Assembly (NCBI RefSeq): GCF_036017035.1 | Contig: NZ_JAYXHS010000001.1 | Span: 1,178,001-1,242,000 of the forward strand | Origin: Viridibacterium silvisoli | Lineage (GTDB): Bacteria > Pseudomonadota > Gammaproteobacteria > Burkholderiales > Rhodocyclaceae | DNA length: 64,000 bases | Reading direction: 5' to 3' | In this document: positions 24,651-33,290 of the stretch, piece after piece | Position numbering within the stretch: the stretch's first letter is position 1 | Layout: every line of letters begins with the position of its first letter | The notes under the pieces: model-generated | Databases searched by the model: none | Seen by the model: only the letters and a program-made list of their open reading frames with translations | Told to the model about the DNA's origin: nothing | Translations under genes and position numbers: made by a program

Positions 24651-25154
24651 ATGAATCAGTCTTTTCAAAACACCAGCAGTTCTCTGGCCAGCGCCGGCAG
24701 CACGCGCATAGCCTTCATTTCATCTTCCTGGCACCGCGACATCGTGCTCAAGGCGCGCGACGCATTGCTCGCAGAATTCGCAAGCAGCGGTCTCAGCGAG
24801 TCACAGGTCGAGCAGTTCGAGGTGCCCGGCGCTTTCGAGATTCCCCTGCTTGCGAAAAAGCTCGCCCGGAGCGGTCGCTATGCCGCTGTCGTGGCCTGCG
24901 GCTTCGTTGTCGATGGCGGTATCTATCGACATGAGTTCGTGGCCTCGGCGGTCATCGACGGCCTGATGCGCGTGCAGCTCGAAACGGATGTGCCGGTATT
25001 GTCGGCCGTGCTCACGCCGCACGCCTTCCACGACCATGCCGAGCACCAGCGTTTCTTTGCCGAGCACTTCGTGACCAAGGGGACCGAGGTAGCGCGTGCG
25101 TGTCTTGAGACCATTGCCGCCCACCACGCAATAAGCAAACTGGCAGGGGCCTGA
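24651..25154 (+). CDS. ribH: 6,7-dimethyl-8-ribityllumazine synthase, type II (RibH2-like)
   Basis: The enzyme condenses the pyrimidine precursor with dihydroxybutanone phosphate to make lumazine, the riboflavin precursor. The 167-residue protein resembles type II synthases (Brucella RibH2-like): SSSWHRDI with Trp27 in the substrate site, EVPGAFEIPLLAKKL, and the catalytic His94 in GGIYRHEFVASAVIDGL. Other rib genes are not adjacent, so it is a stand-alone copy under its own FMN riboswitch, as is known for RibH2 genes. The ATG at 24651 has GAGGAAAACC. Confidence 0.92.
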   Translation: MNQSFQNTSSSLASAGSTRIAFISSSWHRDIVLKARDALLAEFASSGLSESQVEQFEVPGAFEIPLLAKKLARSGRYAAVVACGFVVDGGIYRHEFVASAVIDGLMRVQLETDVPVLSAVLTPHAFHDHAEHQRFFAEHFVTKGTEVARACLETIAAHHAISKLAGA

Positions 25155-25181
25155 AGCTAACGTAACGGCGAGGCTTTCCTC

Positions 25182-25272
25182 GTAGGAGCGGGCCATGCCC
25201 GCGACACCATGCGTTCAACCAGGCCTGTGCTGATTGGTGCGCTAAGTGGTCGCAGGCATGGCCCGTTCCCGC
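25182..25272. repeat. Inverted pair of REP-like units
   Basis: GTAGGAGCGGGCCATGCCCG... (25182-25205) and a degenerate inverted partner (25249-25272) lie between ribH and the LLM monooxygenase. Same family as the unit at 5193-5216. Confidence 0.7.
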
Positions 25273-25296
25273 AACCAGCATGACTTTCCCTGTGCT

Positions 25297-26295
25297 TTAC
25301 AGACTGTCGCGCGCCTGCGCGGCGATCTCGAACGAACGCAAGCGCGCGGCGTGATCGAACATCTGGCAGGTGATCATCAGCTCGTCTGCGCCGGTCTTTT
25401 CGATGAAGGCGGCGAGCTTTGCGCGCACCGTGTCCGGCGCGCCAATGGCGGCACTCGACAGTACGTTGGCGAGCATGAACTGTTGCGGTGGTTCCAGCGT
25501 GTCGAAGTAACCCGGCCGCGGGGGCTTGAGGCGTGAGGGCCGGCCGCTGCGCAGGTTCACGAAGGCCTGCTGCATGGAGGTGGCGAGCACGGCTGCCTCC
25601 TCGTCCGTGTCCGCTGCGAAGACGTTGAAGCCAAGCATGACGTAGGGCTTGTCTAGCCGCACGGAGGGGCGGAACTGTGCGCGATACACGCGCAGGGCTT
25701 CCATCATCTGCTCCGGCGCGAAATGCGAGGCGAAGGCATAGGGCAGGCCGAGGGCCGCGGCGAGCTGCGCGCCGAACAGGCTGGAACCGAGAATCCACAC
25801 CGGTACGTTCAAGCCCTCGCCGGGCACGGCGCGCACGCGCTGGCCTTCCTGTGCGGGCGCGAAGTAGTTCATCAGCTCGATCACGTCCTGCGGGAATTCG
25901 TCACCGCTGGTGAGTGCGCGGCGCATGGCGCGCGCAGCCGCCTGATCGGAGCCCGGCGCGCGGCCGAGGCCCAGGTCGATACGGCCGGGGAAGAGGGATT
26001 CGAGCGTGCCGAACTGTTCGGCGATGACCAGGGGTGAGTGGTTCGGCAGCATCACGCCGCCGGCGCCCACGCGAATCGTCGAGGTACCCGCCGCGACATG
26101 GCCGATGACCACGGCGGTTGCGGCGCTGGCGATGCCGGGCATGCTGTGATGCTCGGCCAGCCAGTAACGCTGGTAGCCCCAGCGCTCGGCATGCTGCGCC
26201 AGATCGCGCGAGTTGCGGAAGGATTGCGACGCGTCACTGCCCTCGGTGATGGGCGAGAGGTCGAGAACGGAAAATGGAATGCGTGGTGTGCTCAT
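25297..26295 (-). CDS. LLM-class flavin-dependent monooxygenase (luciferase-like)
   Basis: The 332-residue protein has the bacterial luciferase TIM-barrel fold: PFSVLDLSPI at the start, WLAEHHSMPGIASAA near residue 45, RVGAGGVMLPNHSPLVIAEQFGTL, and LGLGRAPGSD. It belongs to the MsnO8/YhbW-like group that uses reduced FMN and oxygen on unknown substrates. Its position next to an FMN-controlled riboflavin gene may be chance. The ATG at 26295 (MSTPRIPF) agrees with family starts. Confidence 0.9.
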   Translation of the reverse strand: MSTPRIPFSVLDLSPITEGSDASQSFRNSRDLAQHAERWGYQRYWLAEHHSMPGIASAATAVVIGHVAAGTSTIRVGAGGVMLPNHSPLVIAEQFGTLESLFPGRIDLGLGRAPGSDQAAARAMRRALTSGDEFPQDVIELMNYFAPAQEGQRVRAVPGEGLNVPVWILGSSLFGAQLAAALGLPYAFASHFAPEQMMEALRVYRAQFRPSVRLDKPYVMLGFNVFAADTDEEAAVLATSMQQAFVNLRSGRPSRLKPPRPGYFDTLEPPQQFMLANVLSSAAIGAPDTVRAKLAAFIEKTGADELMITCQMFDHAARLRSFEIAAQARDSL

Positions 26296-26375
26296 CCGTG
26301 GCACTTGGGGCCGAGGGGGCCGGTATCAAGTGCTGCAAGTGCGCAAAGTGTGTCCTGCGTGGCCGCCGCACGCCC

Positions 26376-28502
26376 TCAGGCCGCCGCCGTCGCTGCAGGA
26401 CCCGTCGTGGGACGACGCATGGCGAACTGGTTGCGCCCGCCCTGCTTGGCCTCGTATAGCGCCGCATCGGCCAGCGCAATGATGTCCTCTGCCTTGGGCG
26501 CCGGGCCTTCGATGTAGGCGATGCCAATACTGGTCGTGACGGCCGGCAAATTGTGATTGCGCGTGTGGATGCCGCTCACCTCGGCGAGGATTTTCTCGGC
26601 GATGCGGCCCGCGTTCTCCGTCGGCCCGATGCGGTCGAGCAGGATGCAGAATTCGTCGCCCCCCATGCGGCCGAGCACGTCGGAGGCGCGCAGGGCACGC
26701 CGCAGGGCATCGGCAAATGCCTTCAGCATGCTGTCGCCGGTGGCGTGGCCCCAGGTGTCGTTGATGCGCTTGAAGTGATCGATATCGAGATACAGCACAG
26801 CGATGGGCGCAGCACCGCGCCGACGTTGCAGGACCTGCCCCAGCATCTCGACGAAGCAGAAGCGGTTGCAGGCACCGGTGAGTTCATCGACGAGGGCCTT
26901 GGCCTGCCATTTCATCTCGCGCTCCTTGAGCGCATTGATGTCCCAGGCAATGATGCAGAAGCCGGTCTGCGTGCCCTGCGCATCGCGCTGCGGAATGAAG
27001 TGGCCCTGCACGTGGCGCGCGCCATCCATGGTCATGAGCATGTTCTCGTATTCGACGGACTGGCCCGTCTGCACCTTGACGATATGACGTTGCACGCGGG
27101 CATAGTGTTCGTCGCCGAGGAACTCGTGGATCGTCTGGCCGAGGGCGGGCTCGCGGCCGAGCATCTCGAGGTAGTGCCGGTTCCAGTACTGGAAGCGTTC
27201 CTCGTTGTCGACGGCGGCGACGAGGCCCGGAATGTCGTCGGTAATCGAGCGCAGCAGCGACTGCTGCTGGCTGAGGGCGGCCAGCGCGCGGCTGCGTTCT
27301 TCGAGCAGGGCGGCATTGGTCTCGAAAGCCAGCCGGTCACCCAGCGCGGCACCGAGCAGGCCGGCGACGAGGCGCAGGGTCTGTACGTCTTCCTCGCTGA
27401 AAGCGTGTGCGGTGGACGAGATGATCTTGAGCACGCCTACGGCTATGCCGGCGCGGAACAAGGGCGCGACCACCATGGCCGCCGAGCCGATCTTGCGCGC
27501 CGCTTCGCGATTCACGCGTGGGTCGTTGTAGGCATCCTCCGAAATCGTGACGGTGCCGCTGGCGATACACAGGCCGGAGAGCGACGTGCCACGCTTGAGG
27601 CGCAGGCCGACGTATTCGGCGACGCCGCCGCTGGCGGCGACGTAGACCAGTTCGTCGTCTTCCACCATCTCGACGACTGCGCCCGTGGCGGGCGTGATCT
27701 GCAGCATGCGTTCGACCACGAGCGGCAGGAAACCCTCCAGGTTCAGCGCCGTCTGCGCCAGTGCCGTCTGCGTGTCGATGATCTTGTTGAGCTTGTCGGC
27801 CTGTATCTCGAGCTTCTGCATCGCGGCATGGCGCAAACCGCCTTCGGTCAGCAGATGCTGGTTGGCCATTTCGGTGGCTTCGGCCGCGTACTGCTCGTTG
27901 CGTAGCAGGCGCATGGCGAACCAGAAGGAGGCGCCGAGCAACAGCATGTCCAAGATCGCAATGATGGCCGAGATGTCACGGGTACGGCGTTCGAGGTCCC
28001 GGGCGCTGGCCTGCGCCGCAGCCGACTTCATGTTGGCGTCGTCGATCTGTTTGCCGATGAGCGTGCGCAGCGCGTCCATGATCTGCTTGCCGCGCAGGAA
28101 GTCTTCATCGGTGGCCAGCTTGCTGGCGGCACGCATGGCGATCTGTTCGCGTTGGTAGGTGGACGCTTGCTGGTCGAGCTGCCAGAGCGTGTGAACCGTC
28201 GCCTCGTTGTGGGTCGTGGTCAACCGCTGCGCGATCTCTGGCAGCAGCAAATTGACGATGCCGCGCCCCGCAATATACGGCTCGAGAAACTCGCGCAGGC
28301 CAGAGAGCACGAAGCCGCGCTGGCCCGTCTCGGCATCCTTGTAGGCCCCCAGCAACTGGTTCAGCTGGTCGACATCAGCGGCAATCTCGTTCGCCGTCGT
28401 CTGGCGCTCCACCACGCGCTGCGCCAGCACGAAGGGCACGATGGTATTGATGACCAGCACGACGAGGCCGATCAGGAAAGCGAGCCGCAGTCTCTTGTTC
28501 AT
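26376..28502 (-). CDS. Diguanylate cyclase with CHASE3, GAF and PAS domains
   Basis: The 708-residue membrane protein makes cyclic di-GMP. It has two membrane helices (near 8-27 and 180-205) bracketing a periplasmic CHASE3 domain (AYKDAETGQRGFVLSG), a GAF domain (about 260-410), a PAS/PAC domain (about 425-540) and a C-terminal GGDEF domain. The active site GGDEF is intact (614-618) and the inhibitory I-site RASD lies five residues upstream, so product feedback is likely. The periplasmic signal is unknown. Monocistronic as far as can be seen. Confidence 0.93.
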   Translation of the reverse strand: MNKRLRLAFLIGLVVLVINTIVPFVLAQRVVERQTTANEIAADVDQLNQLLGAYKDAETGQRGFVLSGLREFLEPYIAGRGIVNLLLPEIAQRLTTTHNEATVHTLWQLDQQASTYQREQIAMRAASKLATDEDFLRGKQIMDALRTLIGKQIDDANMKSAAAQASARDLERRTRDISAIIAILDMLLLGASFWFAMRLLRNEQYAAEATEMANQHLLTEGGLRHAAMQKLEIQADKLNKIIDTQTALAQTALNLEGFLPLVVERMLQITPATGAVVEMVEDDELVYVAASGGVAEYVGLRLKRGTSLSGLCIASGTVTISEDAYNDPRVNREAARKIGSAAMVVAPLFRAGIAVGVLKIISSTAHAFSEEDVQTLRLVAGLLGAALGDRLAFETNAALLEERSRALAALSQQQSLLRSITDDIPGLVAAVDNEERFQYWNRHYLEMLGREPALGQTIHEFLGDEHYARVQRHIVKVQTGQSVEYENMLMTMDGARHVQGHFIPQRDAQGTQTGFCIIAWDINALKEREMKWQAKALVDELTGACNRFCFVEMLGQVLQRRRGAAPIAVLYLDIDHFKRINDTWGHATGDSMLKAFADALRRALRASDVLGRMGGDEFCILLDRIGPTENAGRIAEKILAEVSGIHTRNHNLPAVTTSIGIAYIEGPAPKAEDIIALADAALYEAKQGGRNQFAMRRPTTGPAATAAA

Positions 28503-28687
28503 TTTCCGCCCGAGGGTTGCGGGTCGATCCGTGCGCAGAGGTCGTCATTCCTCGGCGCTGCGTCAGCCCGTGTCTGGAACCTTACGTCATTTTATAGACG
28601 TGCCTTGAGCATTGTTCCATCAGCCGACACGGGGCAAAACGATCAGGTGCAGCGCGCGGGGCTGATCCCGAAGGGCGGGGAAGCAGG

Positions 28688-28915
28688 TCAGGCGGCTGCG
28701 CGCAGTGGCGCGGGTGCGCTCCAGCGGCGCAGTTCATCCAGTGTCGCGGGCGACAGGCTGGCCGCATCGACAGCATTGCTGCGCGCGTAAATCATCAGGC
28801 CAAGCAATTCGACCAGCAGGCGGCTTTCCCTCGGCAGCACGGCATCTACCGCCGGGTGTGCCTGCAGGCAGCGCGCCGTTGCCTGCTGGACTTGCTCGAA
28901 CGTAATCGGGTTCAT
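28688..28915 (-). CDS. Small helical protein of unknown function
   Basis: The 75-residue protein (MNPITFEQVQQATARCLQ...) is predicted all-helical, without signal peptide or membrane segment. It lies head-to-head with the helicase gene, with the LexA box at 28981 in the shared upstream region, 66 bases from its start, so it could be under the same SOS control. I do not recognise the family. Confidence 0.6.
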   Translation of the reverse strand: MNPITFEQVQQATARCLQAHPAVDAVLPRESRLLVELLGLMIYARSNAVDAASLSPATLDELRRWSAPAPLRAAA

Positions 28916-28980
28916 GGTGCTTCCTTGGCGTCCTGCCTCTCCGGGCGGTGAAGAATACGGGAATGGTCTTGTATGTGAGA

Positions 28981-28996
28981 CTGTATATTTGTACAG
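28981..28996. promoter_or_regulatory. LexA (SOS) box
   Basis: CTGTATATTTGTACAG fits the CTGT-N8-ACAG LexA consensus of beta/gammaproteobacteria, with an AT-rich centre. It lies between the 75-residue gene and the UvrD-like helicase, whose start is about 70 bases away. Confidence 0.8.
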
Positions 28997-29067
28997 TCAT
29001 GCTTTGCAAGTCGATTTCGTACATTGAATCTGCCGGGCCACCTGTACGTATGCCCTCCATTGCTTTC

Positions 29068-31188
29068 ATGACCCTGTCCGCAACCCCTCCATCCCCACCG
29101 AGCCACGCCTACCTCGCCAGACTCAACACCGAGCAAAGGCAGGCGGTCGAGCACGGCATCGACGCGCACGGCGGCAACACCCCGGGTGCGCCAGCGGGCC
29201 CGCTGCTGGTCATCGCCGGCGCCGGTTCGGGCAAGACCAATACGCTGGCGCATCGCGTTGCGCACCTGATCGCCCATGGCGCCGATCCGCGCGGCATCCT
29301 GCTGCTGACTTTCTCGCGCCGCGCCGCCATCGAGATGGGCCGCCGCGTGGAGCGCATCGTCGCCAGCATCGACGGACCTGCCTCGCAACTGGCCGGTGCT
29401 GCCCTCACCTGGGCTGGCACCTTCCACAGCATCGGTGCGCGCCTGCTGCGCGAGTATGCGCAGCAGCTCGGCATGAGCCCTTCCTTCACCATCCATGACC
29501 GTGAGGATTCGGCCGACCTGCTCAACCTCGTGCGCCACGAGCTGGGCCTGTCGAGCAAAGAGAAACGCTTTCCGGCCAAGCACACCTGCCTGTCCATCTA
29601 CTCGCGCGTCATCAACACCAGTGCAGCGCTCAAGCATGTGCTGGAGACTGCGTTCCCCTGGTGTGCGGAATGGGAGGACGAACTGCGCCGCCTGTTCGCG
29701 GGCTATGTCGAAGCCAAGCAGAAGCAAGCGGTGCTCGACTACGACGACCTGCTGCTTTACTGGGCGCAGATGCTCACCGAGCCCGCGCTGGCGGAGAGCG
29801 TCGGCGCGCGCTTCCAGCACGTGCTGGTCGATGAGTACCAGGACACCAATCTGCTGCAGGCGGCCATCCTCAAGGCGCTCAAGCCGGACGGGCGCGGCCT
29901 CACTGTGGTTGGCGACGATGCGCAATCCATCTACGCGTTTCGTGGCGCGACGGTGCGCAACATCCTCGACTTTCCACAGCAGTTCGACCCGCCCGCCACC
30001 ATCGTCACGCTGGAGCGAAACTACCGCTCGACGCCGGGCATCCTCGACGCATCGAATGCCGTCATCGGCAGGGCCCGCGAGCGCTACAGCAAGGAGCTGT
30101 GGACCGAGAAGCCGGCGGCTGGCTCGCCGCTGCTCGTCACTGTGCGCGACGAGATGGATCAGGCACAGTACGTCGTCAGCCAGATCCTCGAACGCCGCGA
30201 GGAAGGCACAACACTGAAAAAGCAGGCCGTGCTGTTCCGCGCCGCCCATCACAGTGCGCAGATCGAGATCGAACTCACGCGCCGCAACGTGCCCTTCGTG
30301 AAATTCGGCGGCCTCAAATTCCTCGAGGCGGCGCATATCAAGGACCTGCTTGCCGTGCTGCGCTGGATCGAGAATCCGCGCGATCGCGTCGCCGGTTTTC
30401 GCGTGCTGCACCTCCTGCCCGGCATCGGCCCGAAGACGGCGGGCAAGGTGCTCGACGAGATCTCGTTGAGCGATGAGCCGCTGGCCATCATCGAAGCCTT
30501 CACGCCACCTGCTCAGGCGAAATCCGACTGGCAGTTGTTCGTTGAAATGATCCGTCTGACACGCGGCGGCAACTCACGCTGGCCCGCCGAATTCGAACTC
30601 GTGCGCCAGTGGTACGAACCGCACATGGAGCGCAAGCATGAAGACGCCCTCGCACGTGGCGGCGACTTGCTGCAGATGGAGAAGATCGCCGCCGGCTACC
30701 CGACGCGCGAGCGCTTCCTCTCCGAGCTCACGCTCGATCCACCCGACGCGACGAGCGATGAATCCGGCGTACCGCTGCTCGACGAGGACTACCTGATCCT
30801 GTCCACCATTCATTCAGCTAAGGGGCAGGAGTGGGATAACGTGTTCCTGCTCAATGCGGTCGACGGCTGCATTCCTTCGGACATGGCCACCGGCAACGAC
30901 GAAGAGATCGAAGAAGAGCGTCGCCTGCTCTACGTCGCCATGACGCGCGCCAAAGACCAGCTGCAGATCCTCACGCCACAACGCTTCTATGTGCACGGCC
31001 AGTCGAGCACGGGCGACCGTCACGTGTATGCCAATTGCACGCGCTTCATCCCCGCTGAGTTGATTCCACATTTTGAGACGAAGGCCTGGCCGATTGCTTC
31101 GCCACCTGCATTGAATACGCCGGGAACGCCACCGCCACAGGCCTTCATTGATCTGGCGGCGAAGATGCGGGAGATGTGGAAGGCGTAG
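29068..31188 (+). CDS. UvrD/Rep-family ATP-dependent DNA helicase
   Basis: The 706-residue superfamily 1A helicase has all core motifs: Walker A VIAGAGSGKTNTLAHR, motif II DEYQDTN, motif III VVGDDAQSIYAFRGA, motif IV NYRSTPGILDASN, motif V TIHSAKGQEWDNVFLL and motif VI RRLLYVAMTRAKDQL. It unwinds DNA 3' to 5' in repair or replication restart. It is not the house-keeping UvrD by length and C-terminus. The ATG at 29068 is chosen as the start nearest the conserved domain; 29050 is possible. The LexA box upstream suggests SOS induction. Confidence 0.9.
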   Translation: MTLSATPPSPPSHAYLARLNTEQRQAVEHGIDAHGGNTPGAPAGPLLVIAGAGSGKTNTLAHRVAHLIAHGADPRGILLLTFSRRAAIEMGRRVERIVASIDGPASQLAGAALTWAGTFHSIGARLLREYAQQLGMSPSFTIHDREDSADLLNLVRHELGLSSKEKRFPAKHTCLSIYSRVINTSAALKHVLETAFPWCAEWEDELRRLFAGYVEAKQKQAVLDYDDLLLYWAQMLTEPALAESVGARFQHVLVDEYQDTNLLQAAILKALKPDGRGLTVVGDDAQSIYAFRGATVRNILDFPQQFDPPATIVTLERNYRSTPGILDASNAVIGRARERYSKELWTEKPAAGSPLLVTVRDEMDQAQYVVSQILERREEGTTLKKQAVLFRAAHHSAQIEIELTRRNVPFVKFGGLKFLEAAHIKDLLAVLRWIENPRDRVAGFRVLHLLPGIGPKTAGKVLDEISLSDEPLAIIEAFTPPAQAKSDWQLFVEMIRLTRGGNSRWPAEFELVRQWYEPHMERKHEDALARGGDLLQMEKIAAGYPTRERFLSELTLDPPDATSDESGVPLLDEDYLILSTIHSAKGQEWDNVFLLNAVDGCIPSDMATGNDEEIEEERRLLYVAMTRAKDQLQILTPQRFYVHGQSSTGDRHVYANCTRFIPAELIPHFETKAWPIASPPALNTPGTPPPQAFIDLAAKMREMWKA

Positions 31189-31204
31189 TTGTAGTCGTCG
31201 GGAA

Positions 31205-31345
31205 TTGTGGCAACCCTCTCCCGACGCTATCGCGCCACCCTCTCCCCGGCTGGGGAGAGGGAACTGCTACGTGATGGCCGCTGCTGTTCCCTCGCCCGCT
31301 TGCGGGAGAGGGTGGTCCGTCAGGACCGGGAGAGGGCGCGCTTCA
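31205..31345. repeat. CCCTCTCCC-type hairpin repeats
   Basis: Two adjoining palindromes (CCCTCTCCCCGGCTGGGGAG... and CCCTCGCCCGCTTGCGGGAG...) flanked by further CCCTCTCCC/GGGAGAGGG units occupy the gap between the helicase and DUF72 genes. Such hairpin repeats are common between genes in many proteobacteria. Confidence 0.75.
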
Positions 31346-31365
31346 CCAAGGAAACAATAAACAAC

Positions 31366-32271
31366 ATGCCCATAAAAACCGGCACCGCCTCCTGGGCAGA
31401 CAAAAGCCTCATCGCCTGCGGCCGCTTCTATCCGCGCGGCTGCACCACGGCCGAGGCGCGCTTGCGCTACTACGCCACGCAGTTTCCGCTGGTCGAAGTC
31501 GACAGCAGCTACTACGCCATGCCGTCAGCACAGAACTCACAACTCTGGGCCGAGCGTACGCCGGATGACTTCGTCATCGACATGAAAGCCTTCCGCCTGT
31601 TCACGGGCCACCCTGCACCGCTCAGCGCTTTGCCGGAAGACATCTTCAATGCGCTGCCACGAACGGCGAAGCTCAACGTCTTCTACCGCGATGTCCCGCC
31701 GGAAATCCGCGACGAACTCTGGCGCCGCTTCATCGACGCGTTACGCCCGCTAAAGACCGCCAACAAACTCGGCGCCGTGGTGTTCCAGTTCGCGCCGTGG
31801 ATACTCAACAACCGCGCCGGCAAGGCACACGTCGAACACTGTGCCGATCGCATGGCAGGTCACGTCGTCGCCGTCGAGTTCCGCAACCGCAGCTGGTTCC
31901 AGGACGAAAGGAAGACGGCTGAGACGCTGGCCTTCGAGCGCGACCGCGGCCTGGTCAACATCATCGTCGACGAACCGCAGGGCTTCGAGAACAGCATCCC
32001 TGCCGTATGGGAAGTGACCAACCCGAAACTCGCCATGGTGCGCTTGCATGGCCGCAATGCCGTCAGTTGGGAGAATCGCAGCAAGAGTACCGGCGGCCGC
32101 TTCGACTACGAGTACCCCGACGAAGAACTCGCATCGCTGTCCATCGACATCAAGCGCATTTCAGGCCTCGCTGATGACGTGCACACCGTGCTCAATACCA
32201 ACAAGGAGGATCAAGGGCAGCGCAATGCGCAGCGGCTGATCTGGCAGTTGCAGGAAGTAGTGCCAATCTGA
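31366..32271 (+). CDS. DUF72 (YecE-like) family protein
   Basis: The 302-residue protein is a TIM-barrel DUF72 protein: IKTGTASWADKSLI, FYPRGCTTAEARLRYYATQF, VEVDSSYYAMPS, FQFAPW, VEFRNRSWF, and the late MVRLHGRNAVSW. The frame is open through the repeat region upstream, but the ATG at 31366 with AAGGAAAC ahead starts the conserved domain. The biochemical role of the family is unknown; a link to Fe-S or nucleic acid metabolism has been suggested. Nothing nearby helps. Confidence 0.88.
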   Translation: MPIKTGTASWADKSLIACGRFYPRGCTTAEARLRYYATQFPLVEVDSSYYAMPSAQNSQLWAERTPDDFVIDMKAFRLFTGHPAPLSALPEDIFNALPRTAKLNVFYRDVPPEIRDELWRRFIDALRPLKTANKLGAVVFQFAPWILNNRAGKAHVEHCADRMAGHVVAVEFRNRSWFQDERKTAETLAFERDRGLVNIIVDEPQGFENSIPAVWEVTNPKLAMVRLHGRNAVSWENRSKSTGGRFDYEYPDEELASLSIDIKRISGLADDVHTVLNTNKEDQGQRNAQRLIWQLQEVVPI

Positions 32272-32297
32272 GAGTGGCAATGGACTTCGATAGCAGC

Positions 32298-32888
32298 TTA
32301 TGTTTTTCCAATAATCCTGTAAGTCTTTCCCTGATCTCCCCATACATGCCTATCAACGAAGAATGGCGGGCCTGCACAAAAAAGAGAGGGATCAGGGCTG
32401 AGCAGACCGCCCATCGCCTCTTCGCGATAAAAGAGCAGCAGGACAAGAAAAAGTGCAGCAACTCCGTTCAATGCATGCTTCAGGCAAGCCTCCTCAAAAT
32501 GCGTATGGCGGCGATGCTTGACTTTGTTATATGCCGTCCACCACAAAGGGCTTGAACCCTCGTGCCAACTTTCCCAAGGAGTCAAGGTAAGTCCGAATCG
32601 AGGCACGGTAACAACGTAGCTTTCGAGCCCCGGAAAGGTTGAGAAAATTACTGACCTATACGTGTTGATACTGCTGGCTCGGCAATTGGGATCAAGCTTT
32701 TCGCATAGCTGCTTTAGTACGACATCAACCTCTGACGCTGCTGCGAACAGGACTCTTGCCAGCTCAATTGAATGACAAGCGAAGTTGCTTTCAGTCGGTT
32801 CAACATAGCGCGCTAAGCGGGCTACATCGTCTTCTATCGATAAAAAGTAATTCCAGTGCTGCAAGGGGGCTCTTGTCTCTATACCCAT
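32298..32888 (-). CDS. Lower-GC accessory gene, helical protein (HEPN-like?)
   Basis: The 196-residue protein (start chosen at the ATG with GGGAGAGG ahead; a GTG at 32951 would add 21 residues) is mostly helical. The segment WWTAYNKVKHRRHTHFEEA, followed by a hydrophobic helix (GVAALFLVLLLFYREE), recalls HEPN-like proteins, and the Arg/His cluster could be a nuclease site, but this is a weak guess. The gene has clearly lower GC and different codon use than its surroundings and lies beside a tRNA gene, which suggests transfer. Confidence 0.65.
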   Translation of the reverse strand: MGIETRAPLQHWNYFLSIEDDVARLARYVEPTESNFACHSIELARVLFAAASEVDVVLKQLCEKLDPNCRASSINTYRSVIFSTFPGLESYVVTVPRFGLTLTPWESWHEGSSPLWWTAYNKVKHRRHTHFEEACLKHALNGVAALFLVLLLFYREEAMGGLLSPDPSLFCAGPPFFVDRHVWGDQGKTYRIIGKT

Positions 32889-33072
32889 CGCCTCTCCCGT
32901 TCCACTTGCGTGCGCTAAATAGTCACATTCTTGCTTAGTTTTGGTAATCACATCTACGCGTAACCCTCCCTTTGCGAATTTCTAGTCGCCTAAATGGCTT
33001 CTGTGATGCCCGAGGTGCAACCGGGCGGGCTGCCTCATGGAGGCTCGGAAGTGTCCACGAGGAAATTTGTCT

Positions 33073-33101
33073 TTGACGTGAGCGCTCACTTCGCATACGA
33101 T
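33073..33101 (+). promoter_or_regulatory. Promoter of tRNA-Pro
   Basis: TTGACG, 17-base spacer, TACGAT, then a GC-rich discriminator (GCGCAGCCCCGTC), the pattern of stringently controlled stable-RNA promoters. The -10 ends 12 bases before the mature tRNA. Confidence 0.7.
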
Positions 33102-33113
33102 GCGCAGCCCCGT

Positions 33114-33190
33114 CGGGGTGTAGCGCAGCCCGGTAGCGCGCTTGCTTTGGGAGCAAGATGTCGAGAGTTCGAATCCCTCCACCCCGACCA
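33114..33190 (+). tRNA. tRNA-Pro (anticodon TGG)
   Basis: A full 77-base cloverleaf: acceptor stem CGGGGTG/CACCCCG, D-arm AGCGCAGCCCGGTAGCGC, anticodon stem CTTGC/GCAAG with loop TTTGGGA (anticodon TGG at 33148-33150), T-arm with GTTCGAATC, and encoded CCA at 33188-33190. It reads CCA codons. Confidence 0.97.
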
Positions 33191-33236
33191 CTTATTCGCA
33201 GTGCCCACAGTTTCCCGGGTCTGCAGCAGTAAAAAA

Positions 33237-33267
33237 GCCGTTCCAGCGTAGCTGGAACGGCTTTTTT
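33237..33267. terminator. Strong bidirectional terminator
   Basis: GCCGTTCCAGC-GTA-GCTGGAACGGC is a perfect 11-bp stem with six T after it and six A before it. It ends tRNA-Pro on the plus strand and the DUF1501 operon on the minus strand. Confidence 0.92.
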
Positions 33268-33290
33268 CATTGGTGGCCTGCGCCGGTGGC

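Noticed and set aside
31205..31345. Possible CRISPR-like array from repeated CCCTCTCCC
   Set aside because: The units are palindromic hairpins of unequal spacing without unique spacers; ordinary intergenic repeats.
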